20,058 bases of DNA from a virus. The stretch spans positions 1 through 20,058 of IMG/VR virus record IMGVR_UViG_3300027797_000188; one strand, given 5' to 3'. The first letter of the stretch is position 1; each line of letters starts with the position of its first letter. The notes below the pieces were generated by a model. It worked only from the letters and a program-made list of their open reading frames with translations. It did no database searches and was not told the origin of the DNA. This document shows, piece by piece, positions 13,587 to 18,822 of this stretch. Position numbers and translations under genes: made by a program.

Positions 13587-13816
13587 GAAACATTAAAGAA
13601 ATGGCCCGTGAAGTCAAGATGCCATATGACTTTGTGACGGGTGAGCCAATTAACATTGAAAAGCTGGAAGCCTTTGCAAGCCTTGTTCGTGCTGAAGCAC
13701 TAGCAAAACATTTAGCCGTACCCGATGCAATTCACCACACTGACACGAGCGAGACTCTTGAATACATCCAAGGCTGGAACGATTGCCGGGCATTAATGCT
13801 GCAAGGCCAAAAATGA
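13583..13816 (+). CDS. 77-aa hypothetical early protein
   Basis: The GTG at 13583 is the chosen start because GGAG lies 6 nt upstream and it overlaps the previous stop as GTGA. A longer frame from 13523 would run inside the upstream gene. The protein has MPYDFVTGEPINIEKLEAF, then ASLVRAEALAKHLAVPDAIH and YIQGWNDCRALMLQGQK. Mostly helical and soluble. The domain is not recognised, though the C-terminal WNDCR stretch looks like conserved phage hypotheticals. Confidence 0.6.
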   Translation: MRNIKEMAREVKMPYDFVTGEPINIEKLEAFASLVRAEALAKHLAVPDAIHHTDTSETLEYIQGWNDCRALMLQGQK

Positions 13817-14271
13817 GAAAGCAATGCCGCCGCAAGGTTTACCAGTTAGTTGACCCAATTGCTCACGCAATAGCAGGAGCCGCCATCACAACAGACGAAC
13901 AACTCAAACTGCTCAAAGACAAAGAACTTGCCGCAATTGAAGCAATCCGTACAGGCAACGCTACTGTCTACACATGGCAAGAACTGGTGGACATGAACAA
14001 CATCTGTCAGGTTATGGCCCGTCAAGGCATTGGCCCTGAAGCATTAGTTGATTGCATGATTGCAGAAATAGAGCTTAAACACGCTGCTAAACGGTTTGAA
14101 GCAACAGGTCGTATGCTGCTGACAGGTACAGGTTTAAGAGCCATCAACGAGGTTTTAGAATGGCATCACCTGCAAAGAACGTCAATTAGCCGTAGCGAGT
14201 ACGAGCGCATGATTGACAAAACACGCAATAAACTACGCTCTCGCTCAAAAGATGTAACGGTAATACAATGA
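13813..14271 (+). CDS. 152-aa conserved-type phage early protein
   Basis: Starts at ATG 13813 with AAGG 6 nt upstream and ATGA overlap; a frame opening at 13783 lies inside the upstream gene. The N-terminus is basic (MRKQCRRKVYQLVDPIAHAI). The rest is helical with a central TVYTWQELVDMNNICQVMAR and a basic C-terminal helix (SISRSEYERMIDKTRNKLRS). From memory it resembles conserved hypotheticals of betaproteobacterial prophages; I cannot confirm this. A DNA-binding or regulator role would suit the basic ends, as inference only. Confidence 0.6.
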   Translation: MRKQCRRKVYQLVDPIAHAIAGAAITTDEQLKLLKDKELAAIEAIRTGNATVYTWQELVDMNNICQVMARQGIGPEALVDCMIAEIELKHAAKRFEATGRMLLTGTGLRAINEVLEWHHLQRTSISRSEYERMIDKTRNKLRSRSKDVTVIQ

Positions 14272-14288
14272 CGCAAAGGAATATCACT

Positions 14289-14678
14289 ATGAAATTCACG
14301 ATCAAAGAAGCCCCGCAAAACCTCATGGGCGAATTCGCTATGTGCTTGCTTAACAGCGTTACAGCAGGGCATATCCACCATCTAACCACAGACAGTTACT
14401 CACAGCACATGTCTTTGGGTGACTTCTATGATGGCTTGGACGATCTGGCAGACAAATTCATCGAAGCGTACCAAGGCCGATACTCGAAAATAATTTTCGC
14501 GGAAAAGGCACTTTTTCTGGGGGGAAATGGTCTGGAGCTTGTTCAGTACGTCTGTGACCAGATTGAGCTTTACCGCATCATGCCCGGCTTCCCACAGGAT
14601 AGCGAACTGCTAAACATTGTGGATGAACTGCTTGACCTGACAGATTCCACCAAATACAAGCTGAGATTCCTGAAGTGA
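14289..14678 (+). CDS. DUF5856-like helical protein, possible ferritin-like fold
   Basis: A 129-residue helical protein. The first helices read GEFAMCLLNSVTAGHIHHLT and SYSQHMSLGDFYDGLDDLAD (His28, His30, His31, His40), then FIEAYQGRYSK. The C-terminus is LNIVDELLDLTDSTKYKLRF. The His-x-H plus H...FYDGL...D pattern is like Dps/ferritin four-helix proteins and the phage family DUF5856 (name from memory). Possible roles are iron or DNA protection; the metal site is not established. I chose ATG 14289, with AAGGA 8 nt upstream; an earlier ATG at 14268 (ATGA overlap) adds seven residues. Confidence 0.65.
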   Translation: MKFTIKEAPQNLMGEFAMCLLNSVTAGHIHHLTTDSYSQHMSLGDFYDGLDDLADKFIEAYQGRYSKIIFAEKALFLGGNGLELVQYVCDQIELYRIMPGFPQDSELLNIVDELLDLTDSTKYKLRFLK

Positions 14679-14866
14679 TGACAACTATTCAGAACCAAGT
14701 CGGCTGGTATTGCGGTTTGCAAGGCCCATTTGCACACAAGGCACAAGCACTGGCACTGCGTTGGAATGCTGCTGTAGTTAGCTACAAACCAGTACAAAAA
14801 GAGGCCATTTCCTACAGAGTGGACAAAAACGTGTGGAAATCGCCCAACATTTTGGTGGAAAAATAG
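14678..14866 (+). CDS. 62-aa hypothetical, last gene of the rightward early operon
   Basis: Starts at ATG 14678, sharing one base with the previous stop (TGATG). The protein MTTIQNQVGWYCGLQGPFAH, then ALALRWNAAVVSYKPVQKEA is a small alpha/beta-looking sequence of unknown family. It is followed 55 bases later by the intrinsic terminator, which fits an operon end. The Shine-Dalgarno is poor, so it probably depends on coupling. Confidence 0.5.
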   Translation: MTTIQNQVGWYCGLQGPFAHKAQALALRWNAAVVSYKPVQKEAISYRVDKNVWKSPNILVEK

Positions 14867-14921
14867 CAGCATCTTGGAAAATCTTTTACAATTTCCCGGC
14901 AGTTGAAAAGTGAGGGAATTT

Positions 14922-14947
14922 TGCCTAGCTGGACTAGGCATTTTTTT
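14922..14947 (+). terminator. Intrinsic terminator of the rightward early operon
   Basis: TGCCTAG (14922-14928) and CTAGGCA (14934-14940) form a perfect 7-bp stem with a 5-nt loop, followed by seven T (14941-14947). Stem plus T-run on the plus strand is the classic Rho-independent signal. It lies after the last gene of the block and separates it from the non-coding island. Confidence 0.85.
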
Positions 14948-15040
14948 GCTTCCAATTTTTTTTTCCGAAATGCGTAGTTGGCCTATAGGGTTTTTTGGCT
15001 CTATATTGCCGTTTGATTATATAAGCTGCCGCTGATGTGT

Positions 15041-15054
15041 GTGAGCACTCACTT
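15041..15054 (+). repeat. Direct repeat copy 1, GTGAGCACTCACTT
   Basis: A 14-bp sequence repeated exactly at 15272-15285, 231 bases away. Each copy has a palindromic core, GTGAG-CA-CTCAC. In copy 2 the arms extend to AAGTGAG/CTCACTT. Paired palindromic sites flanking a repeat-rich stretch look like dimeric-protein binding sites. Confidence 0.6.
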
Positions 15055-15060
15055 CGCATC

Positions 15061-15106
15061 AGGGTAAACCCCTACTACGTAGGGGAAAACCATTAGGGGT
15101 AAACCC
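15061..15106 (+). repeat. AGGGGTAAACCC repeat cluster with palindrome
   Basis: Three related copies lie within 46 bases: AGGGTAAACCCC (15061-15072), AGGGGAAAACC (15081-15091) and AGGGGTAAACCC (15095-15106). The palindrome CCCCTAC-TAC-GTAGGGG (15069-15085) links the first two. This resembles iterons or clustered operator sites. Confidence 0.55.
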
Positions 15107-15120
15107 TTAAACTCTCTGGT

Positions 15121-15203
15121 AGCAGCACCACAGGCAGACCAGCAGCAGACCACCAGCAAGAAGACACCAGCACAGAAGCCCAGACAAGGCCCACAGCAGA
15201 CCA
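15121..15203 (+). other. 83-nt tract without T on the plus strand
   Basis: The tract has about 33 A, 31 C, 19 G and no T. GCAGACCA is repeated at 15134, 15145 and 15196. The surrounding DNA has normal T content. A plus-strand transcript here would lack U. No reading frame with a Shine-Dalgarno uses it. It could be an unstructured C-rich RNA (a Rho-loading type) or a skewed replication element. Confidence 0.6.
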
Positions 15204-15271
15204 TTTGACCAGTGCCTGTAGGGTAGTGGCTTGACACCACAAAAATGCCTTGTAGACCCCCACAGCAAGAA

Positions 15272-15285
15272 GTGAGCACTCACTT
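15272..15285 (+). repeat. Direct repeat copy 2, GTGAGCACTCACTT
   Basis: Exact second copy of the 14-bp element at 15041. It is embedded in AAGTGAG-CA-CTCACTT, a 16-bp inverted repeat, just before the terminator of the leftward operon. Confidence 0.6.
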
Positions 15286-15298
15286 ACTTAACAGGCCC

Positions 15299-15324
15299 AA
15301 AAAAACCCGGTCTAAGACCGGGTT
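15299..15324 (-). terminator. Intrinsic terminator of the leftward accessory operon
   Basis: AACCCGGTC (15304-15312) and GACCGGGTT (15316-15324) form a perfect 9-bp stem with a 3-nt loop. Read on the minus strand it is followed by a T-run (A at 15299-15303, continuing into the stem). On the plus strand no T-run follows. It lies 12 bases past the stop of the last leftward gene. Confidence 0.85.
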
Positions 15325-15336
15325 CTCTTGGGTCTA

Positions 15337-15573
15337 TTAAGTCAAGGCCCAGAAGTCATTTTTATGTACTTCCCTTGGGTCTTGGTCATCAGGCCCATTC
15401 AACAAGAATACATCCATAGACCCACAGGCATAAATAGTGTCAACAATATAAAGCTGCACTGGTTGACCTGTATCTTCAAGGCAAACCCCTACAGAGTTAA
15501 TATGAATTAACCCTCTCCTTTTGTTTTCTTTCATCTCTTGCACTTCAATATCTAATTCTGAAAAGTAACTCAT
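15337..15573 (-). CDS. 78-aa hypothetical, accessory operon, last gene
   Basis: The protein starts MSYFSELDIEVQEMKENKRR and continues GLIHINSVGVCLEDTG, VQLYIVDTIYACGSM and a Gly/Asp-rich end. A beta-rich small fold is likely. GGAG lies exactly 8 nt before the ATG. The N-terminus MSYF.[DE]L[DN] is shared with the protein two genes upstream, suggesting duplication of the 5' end. The start overlaps the upstream stop (ATGA). Function unknown. Confidence 0.6.
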   Translation of the reverse strand: MSYFSELDIEVQEMKENKRRGLIHINSVGVCLEDTGQPVQLYIVDTIYACGSMDVFLLNGPDDQDPREVHKNDFWALT

Positions 15574-15722
15574 TTGGAAATCTCCTCTCTAAAATAATAT
15601 TGACAGATAGCAGCCATTATTTCGGCATCTTCTACACTGGCATTACAACCCAAAGATAAACACCAAGACTTGCACCAGACTTGACTATCTTCCATAAAAC
15701 CCAAATAAATATAATTTTCCAT
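15570..15722 (-). CDS. 50-aa Cys-rich hypothetical
   Basis: The protein starts MENYIYLGFMEDSQVWCKSW, then CLSLGCNASVEDAEIMAAIC and a basic/acidic end. Four Cys (17, 21, 26, 40) could form a small metal or disulphide fold. AAGGAG places GGAG exactly 8 nt before the ATG. The stop overlaps the next start (ATGA). Not recognised. Confidence 0.6.
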   Translation of the reverse strand: MENYIYLGFMEDSQVWCKSWCLSLGCNASVEDAEIMAAICQYYFREEISK

Positions 15723-15734
15723 GCTGTTTTCTCC

Positions 15735-15998
15735 TTACAAATAGTTATCGTAATCTTCAAAATATTCTAAAAAAGAGTAAGGCCCATTCTTTTCTATATA
15801 TTCTGTAATGATATCTAATAAATAATCCCTTGTTATCATTGTAGGGGATATATTACTTGCAATATCCCCCATAATATCTGCTTGGAATTCCCATAAATCT
15901 ACAGACCGAATAGATAGCAGCATTTTAAAAGCTGCTTTATTGTCCAAATAATTGATGGATTCAATTAATTCTTGATTCAAATCAGGAAAATAACTCAT
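15735..15998 (-). CDS. 87-aa acidic hypothetical
   Basis: The protein starts MSYFPDLNQELIESINYLDN, with a helical middle (AAFKMLLSIRSVDLWEFQAD) and an acidic, aromatic end (SFLEYFEDYDNYL). Strong negative charge and small size would suit a DNA-mimic or protein inhibitor, but no such family is recognised. GGAG lies 8 nt before the ATG, and 14 bases separate it from the Gp88-like stop. Confidence 0.6.
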   Translation of the reverse strand: MSYFPDLNQELIESINYLDNKAAFKMLLSIRSVDLWEFQADIMGDIASNISPTMITRDYLLDIITEYIEKNGPYSFLEYFEDYDNYL

Positions 15999-16012
15999 TT
16001 GATATTCTCCTA

Positions 16013-16663
16013 TTAATGTAATTCATAAGACACAGGCACAGCAGACCAGCAGACCCTGCACTCTTTGCATTCACCACCTTGTGCTGGTGCTTTGCATGGT
16101 TCGCCAATAGGTGCAGCAGTATGCACATTAGAAACAGTAATATTCTTAATGCCTTGTAGACTTGCTGGCACTTTCACTGGTTGGTCTGGATACATAGCAG
16201 ACAATCGAATAATCAGATTATCGGGAAGACTTCCATATTTAGCGACATATTCTTTAATCATTGAATATTCTCTAGTTGGTAACCAGTGCATGGTGTCTGG
16301 TGTCTGTGCTGCTACCTGTGCTATTTTCTCTAAATGCCACAGACCCTGTAGATCTCCTGAGTCATGCCATCTAAAATAAGCATCAAGCCCGATTAAAGCC
16401 ACCATAGAAGCCACCCAATGCTCACTAATAAGAGAATCTAATCTGGCATGCTGTGCTGGTTGTATGGTGTTCTGATACATAGAATAAAAACCCTTATCTG
16501 CATAACAGGTGCTGCAAATGCTGCCTTTAATCTGTGCCATCTTGTAACCAGTAATACAAGCCACAGTAGGCAAAGAATAAGACTTACAAGGCATTTTAGA
16601 AGTTTGAGTTAATCCACCATTAATAATGGAAGCAACTTTTTTGAGCATAAATACTTTTTGCAT
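16013..16663 (-). CDS. Gp88-like protein with two Cys clusters
   Basis: A 216-residue protein that I assign to the Gp88 family first seen in mycobacteriophages (PF17338, from memory). Residues 23-60 contain SKMPCKSYSLP and GSICSTCYADKGFY (Cys26, 36, 50, 53). Residues 98-104 are RWHDSGD and 127-131 WLPTR. The C-terminus has Cys190 and a second cluster, CKECRVCW (Cys199, 202, 205). The RWHDSGD and WLPTRE motifs are also seen in radical-SAM-like proteins of the DUF5131 type. An Fe-S or zinc cluster is likely, but the reaction is unknown. The ribosome-binding core is AGAG, 8 nt before the ATG. It is the only recognisable gene of this operon. Confidence 0.75.
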   Translation of the reverse strand: MQKVFMLKKVASIINGGLTQTSKMPCKSYSLPTVACITGYKMAQIKGSICSTCYADKGFYSMYQNTIQPAQHARLDSLISEHWVASMVALIGLDAYFRWHDSGDLQGLWHLEKIAQVAAQTPDTMHWLPTREYSMIKEYVAKYGSLPDNLIIRLSAMYPDQPVKVPASLQGIKNITVSNVHTAAPIGEPCKAPAQGGECKECRVCWSAVPVSYELH

Positions 16664-16687
16664 TTTGTTTTCTCTTGTGTTGATTGA

Positions 16688-16783
16688 TTAATAAGTCAGG
16701 ATATCAAAGTAAGCAAGGGCAAAGCCACACAGCACAAGGCCCAAAATAACTGCTGTCAATATATCGAAAATGGTTTCTTTCAT
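16688..16783 (-). CDS. 31-aa single-span membrane peptide
   Basis: Starts MKETIFDILTAVILGLVL, with one hydrophobic segment (residues about 7-26) ending CGFALAYFDILTY. AAGGAG puts GGAG exactly 8 nt before the ATG, so it is probably well translated. The gene lies between the Gp88-like gene and a soluble hypothetical. An early membrane peptide in an accessory operon could alter host envelope or exclude other phages. Confidence 0.6.
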   Translation of the reverse strand: MKETIFDILTAVILGLVLCGFALAYFDILTY

Positions 16784-16795
16784 TTTGTTTTCTCC

Positions 16796-17080
16796 TTAAA
16801 TAGTTGTTTCATAAATTTCTGACCACTCTTCCATAAATGATGTACAGGTGTAATCAACCACTGTTTCATCATCTTCAAGACCAAAAGCAGACACTAAAGC
16901 CCATCCAATAACAGCATCTTGCTGCCTGATTCTTAACTGTGCTTCTTCCACTGATTCAATGGCATCAATGATGGCTTTATAGGCTGTGCAGCGTTTTACT
17001 TGCCATTCACCACCATCCCACACAGAGACAGTGCAACCCATTGACAGTGCATGCTTGATTAAATGCTTGTAGGCTTTCAT
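16796..17080 (-). CDS. 94-aa hypothetical, accessory operon
   Basis: I chose the ATG at 17080 because GGAG lies exactly 8 nt upstream and it follows the previous stop; the longer frame to 17194 has no ribosome-binding site and overlaps the upstream gene. The protein starts MKAYKHLIKHALSMGCTVSV. WDGGEWQVKRCTAYKAIIDA and VEEAQLRIRQQDAVIGWALV resemble short phage and plasmid proteins in which WDGEEW is followed by an alternating helix, seen by memory only. It ends acidic (EEWSEIYETTI). Function unknown. Confidence 0.6.
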   Translation of the reverse strand: MKAYKHLIKHALSMGCTVSVWDGGEWQVKRCTAYKAIIDAIESVEEAQLRIRQQDAVIGWALVSAFGLEDDETVVDYTCTSFMEEWSEIYETTI

Positions 17081-17105
17081 TTGAATATCTCCAATTAGTA
17101 AGGGT

Positions 17106-17384
17106 TTAAACGCAAGGCACTGCACCAGCTGCTGCACGTAACTGGTTGACGATTTCGTAATACTTGTCATATGGGATGCCTTCTTTCGATGCATAGGTGG
17201 TTATGTCTCTGTCATAAGCCGACATGACTTCATGCTTGGTCAGTGCCACATGACTAGGCAGCAGCAGGTCTAGGTGTCGGTCATAGTCAACCATGACGAT
17301 GCAGCCGTTTTCTAATTTGGCTGCTGCTATGCGCTGTCCGCACTCTGTATATGTCCGGCCTGTGTTGAATGTGATGGTTTGCAT
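17106..17384 (-). CDS. 92-aa hypothetical, accessory operon
   Basis: Start at ATG 17384, with GGAG 8 nt upstream; a frame extending to 17516 enters the upstream gene. The protein starts MQTITFNTGRTYTECGQRIA, then ENGCIVMVDYDRHLDLLLPS, then EVMSAYDRDITTYASKEGIP and YYEIVNQLRAAAG. It looks like an alpha/beta fold with a beta hairpin at the start. No recognised family or catalytic motif. Confidence 0.6.
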   Translation of the reverse strand: MQTITFNTGRTYTECGQRIAAAKLENGCIVMVDYDRHLDLLLPSHVALTKHEVMSAYDRDITTYASKEGIPYDKYYEIVNQLRAAAGAVPCV

Positions 17385-17406
17385 GTTGTCTTCTCCTGTT
17401 AATAAA

Positions 17407-17631
17407 TTACTTGCCTGATGCGTAGTGGTGCAGGGTCTTGACGTATTCACGAAAAGACTTTTGGTTCTTAGCGTTTTGATACCAAGCCACCACCACAGTG
17501 CCTGACTTCCTGACACCTAAAAAAATGCCCTTGTTAGTCTTGTCTCCTGCATAGATCCATTGACCGGGTTGAATGTGCTTGTAAAAGGCATCAGGCATGG
17601 CCCACACGTTAAAAGCTGGTTGATATCTCAT
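17407..17631 (-). CDS. 74-aa beta-rich hypothetical
   Basis: The protein starts MRYQPAFNVWAMPDAFYKHI. QPGQWIYAGDKTNKGIFLGV is an SH3-like pattern (PGQWI..G..G.F.G). VRKSGTVVVAWYQNAKNQKS and a basic C-terminus follow. It could be a small nucleic-acid- or protein-binding barrel; this is by pattern only. GGAG is exactly 8 nt before the ATG, and 12 bases separate it from the gene upstream. Confidence 0.6.
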   Translation of the reverse strand: MRYQPAFNVWAMPDAFYKHIQPGQWIYAGDKTNKGIFLGVRKSGTVVVAWYQNAKNQKSFREYVKTLHHYASGK

Positions 17632-17643
17632 GGTCTGTTCTCC

Positions 17644-17835
17644 TTAGTAAGTAAAGCCAATAAAAACGAGTTTGTCTGCCTTGATGTAAACGTGTCGGTT
17701 GATGTCTTCCGTATCAGTGCATTCAAATGACTTGGTAGACCTGTCATATGCACCTTTGATGAAGACAGTCTTAGCGTCTTCTTTTCGCTTGATGTATTCA
17801 CCGGGTTTAACTGACTTGATGGTGGTCTGTTGCAT
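17644..17835 (-). CDS. 63-aa small barrel-like hypothetical, first gene of the accessory operon
   Basis: The protein starts MQQTTIKSVKPGEYIKRKED. AKTVFIKGAYDRSTKSFECT, then DINRHVYIKADKLVFIGFTY resemble a recurring short family of phage and plasmid proteins (VKPGEY.KRK...KLVF.GFTY), known to me only as hypothetical. Strands predominate, so a small beta barrel is likely. It shares the PG-x-[WY]-I core with the next gene, hinting at a common fold. GGAG lies 8 nt before the ATG. Confidence 0.65.
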   Translation of the reverse strand: MQQTTIKSVKPGEYIKRKEDAKTVFIKGAYDRSTKSFECTDTEDINRHVYIKADKLVFIGFTY

Positions 17836-17870
17836 GAGGAAATCTCCTATAAAAAAACAATGGGGTCTTT

Positions 17871-17899
17871 ATTGCATCACAGCACAGACAAGTTATCAA
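17871..17899 (-). promoter_or_regulatory. Candidate promoter of the leftward accessory operon
   Basis: On the minus strand TTGATA (17894-17899) and TGCAAT (17871-17876) stand 17 nt apart, 5/6 and 4/6 of the sigma-70 consensus. The -35 overlaps a near-DnaA box (TTATCAACA, 17893-17901), so DnaA binding could affect it. The first gene starts 36 nt downstream. Confidence 0.5.
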
Positions 17900-18136
17900 C
17901 AAAAAAATCCTCTTTTGTGTCTGTTTCTAGCACAGGCCCATAAAAGCCCCTAGAAGGCCTTTTAAGACGTTTTAGGCTTTTCCCATATTTACCCATCAGA
18001 AAAAGTTATCCACACTGCTAGTGCTATCCATCCACAGATTTTGGTCTTATATAAGACTGACAACCTGTGTATAACTCTGGCCTGTATCTTGCACATGTGT
18101 GGATAACTTTGCCTTGTGTGTACAAGCTGTGCATAA
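17893..18136. other. DnaA-box cluster, candidate replication origin or DnaA-controlled switch
   Basis: Four perfect TTATNCACA sites: TTATCCACA (18007-18015, plus), TTATACACA (18066-18074, minus), TTATCCACA (18098-18106, minus) and TTATGCACA (18128-18136, minus). A one-mismatch site, TTATCAACA, is at 17893-17901 on the plus strand. They lie in an intergenic region between the leftward operon and the HNH gene, around a 14-bp palindrome. This density is far above chance and is the layout of a DnaA-binding region. Confidence 0.7.
18045..18058. promoter_or_regulatory. Perfect 14-bp palindrome GTCTTATATAAGAC
   Basis: The palindrome is perfect and AT-centred, in the middle of the DnaA-box cluster. 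It contains TATAAG on both strands, which could be a -10 element in either direction. A dimeric regulator site or an unwinding element is possible. Confidence 0.45.
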
Positions 18137-18137
18137 T
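18109..18137 (+). promoter_or_regulatory. Candidate promoter for HNH-terminase genes
   Basis: TTGCCT (18109-18114) and CATAAT (18132-18137) are 17 nt apart, 4/6 and 5/6 of consensus. Transcription would start near 18144, the chosen ATG, which would give a leaderless message. The -10 overlaps a DnaA box. Confidence 0.4.
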
Positions 18138-18143
18138 TCATGG

Positions 18144-18569
18144 ATGCCCACATCACCACCTACACAGTGCAGCAAGTACAGATGCAAGCATCCTTCTGTC
18201 AAGGGAAGCACCTTTTGTGCAGAGCATGCACCACCCAAGACCACCACCCAAGACCGACAAGCATTCAATGCCCATTACAAGACAGCAGCATGGCAAACCC
18301 AAAGGGCCATTCAGTTATCTAAACAGCCACTGTGCCAAGCCTGTCTATTGAATAACCAGATAACCCAAGCAGAACATATAGACCACCTATTTGCATGGTC
18401 TGATATTGGCGAATCAGCATTTAAATTAAATATATTCCAAAGTTTGTGCGAATCACATCATTCGATAAAAACAGGTCTTGAATCTAAGGGCATATATAGA
18501 CATTACACAGTTAATGGAGAAAAGGATTATTCATTATCTGATTATTACTCTGTGGTTACTTTATCCTAG
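18144..18569 (+). CDS. HNH endonuclease upstream of terminase
   Basis: A 141-residue HNH nuclease. An N-terminal zinc motif uses Cys9, Cys14, Cys25 and His28 (TQCSKYRCKH, then STFCAEHAP). A middle CxxC (Cys64, Cys67) precedes the HNH core: EHIDHLFAW (77-85), Asn96, then LCESHHSIKTG (101-111). Phage HNH proteins beside terminase genes commonly help the large terminase cut DNA at packaging sites. I chose ATG 18144 because the preceding in-frame GTG at 18099 runs through two DnaA boxes and has no ribosome-binding site. The upstream DNA lacks a clear Shine-Dalgarno. Confidence 0.82.
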   Translation: MPTSPPTQCSKYRCKHPSVKGSTFCAEHAPPKTTTQDRQAFNAHYKTAAWQTQRAIQLSKQPLCQACLLNNQITQAEHIDHLFAWSDIGESAFKLNIFQSLCESHHSIKTGLESKGIYRHYTVNGEKDYSLSDYYSVVTLS

Positions 18570-18822
18570 TACTAGCACACCAGCACCAAGACCACACCAT
18601 TTTGTAATGCTTGGGTTTGCAATAAACCATCACCAGACGCCCACAGGCATCAAATTGTAGTACCCATGCAGTACCGCATGAGCAACTAGAAACTAAAAGT
18701 ACCACGTTTGGCGCAGGAGCAGGCGCGGGGACGATTGCGTAGAGATGCAAAGTCAAGAGTGGGTGTACGAACTGTCGGTTTGTGGTACGCTAAAGCATGA
18801 CAAGACAACAGGAACTAAACCT
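18570..18822. other. Intergenic DNA before small terminase; repeats, possible packaging site
   Basis: About 250 bases with no convincing gene. CTAGTACTAG (18566-18575) is a palindrome at the HNH stop. AGTACC recurs at 18659, 18670 and 18699; the first two lie in similar AGTACC-CATG and AGTACCGCATG units. A G/C-rich block follows at 18710-18733. Phages commonly keep cos or pac near the small terminase gene, so this is the best place in the window for one, but no site is proven. Confidence 0.4.

Larger units (their letters stand above)
14948..15303. other. Non-coding island between two terminators
   Basis: About 355 bases without a credible gene, between the terminator of the rightward operon and that of the leftward operon. 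It holds a possible rightward promoter (TTGGCT 14995-15000; TATATA 15018-15023 or TATAAG 15020-15025), a palindrome-cored direct repeat at both sides, an AGGGGTAAACCC repeat cluster and an 83-nt stretch without T. Candidate roles are origin, structured RNA or a regulator-binding region. Confidence 0.55.

Noticed and set aside
15049-15279. 76-aa Cys-rich minus-strand frame in the non-coding island
   Set aside because: GTG start without a ribosome-binding site, runs through the repeat cluster and the T-free tract, low-complexity composition and lies beyond the operon terminator.
15244-16161. Shared 14-mer AATGCCTTGTAGAC at 15244 and 16148
   Set aside because: One such match is expected by chance in a 20-kb window; no palindrome or context links the copies.
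18099-18143. Upstream extension of the HNH gene from GTG
   Set aside because: It crosses two DnaA boxes, lacks a ribosome-binding site and adds residues not typical of the family.
18556-18756. 66-aa minus-strand frame with APAPAP before terS
   Set aside because: No ribosome-binding site and opposite to the packaging genes. The Ala-Pro run comes from the G/C-rich block.
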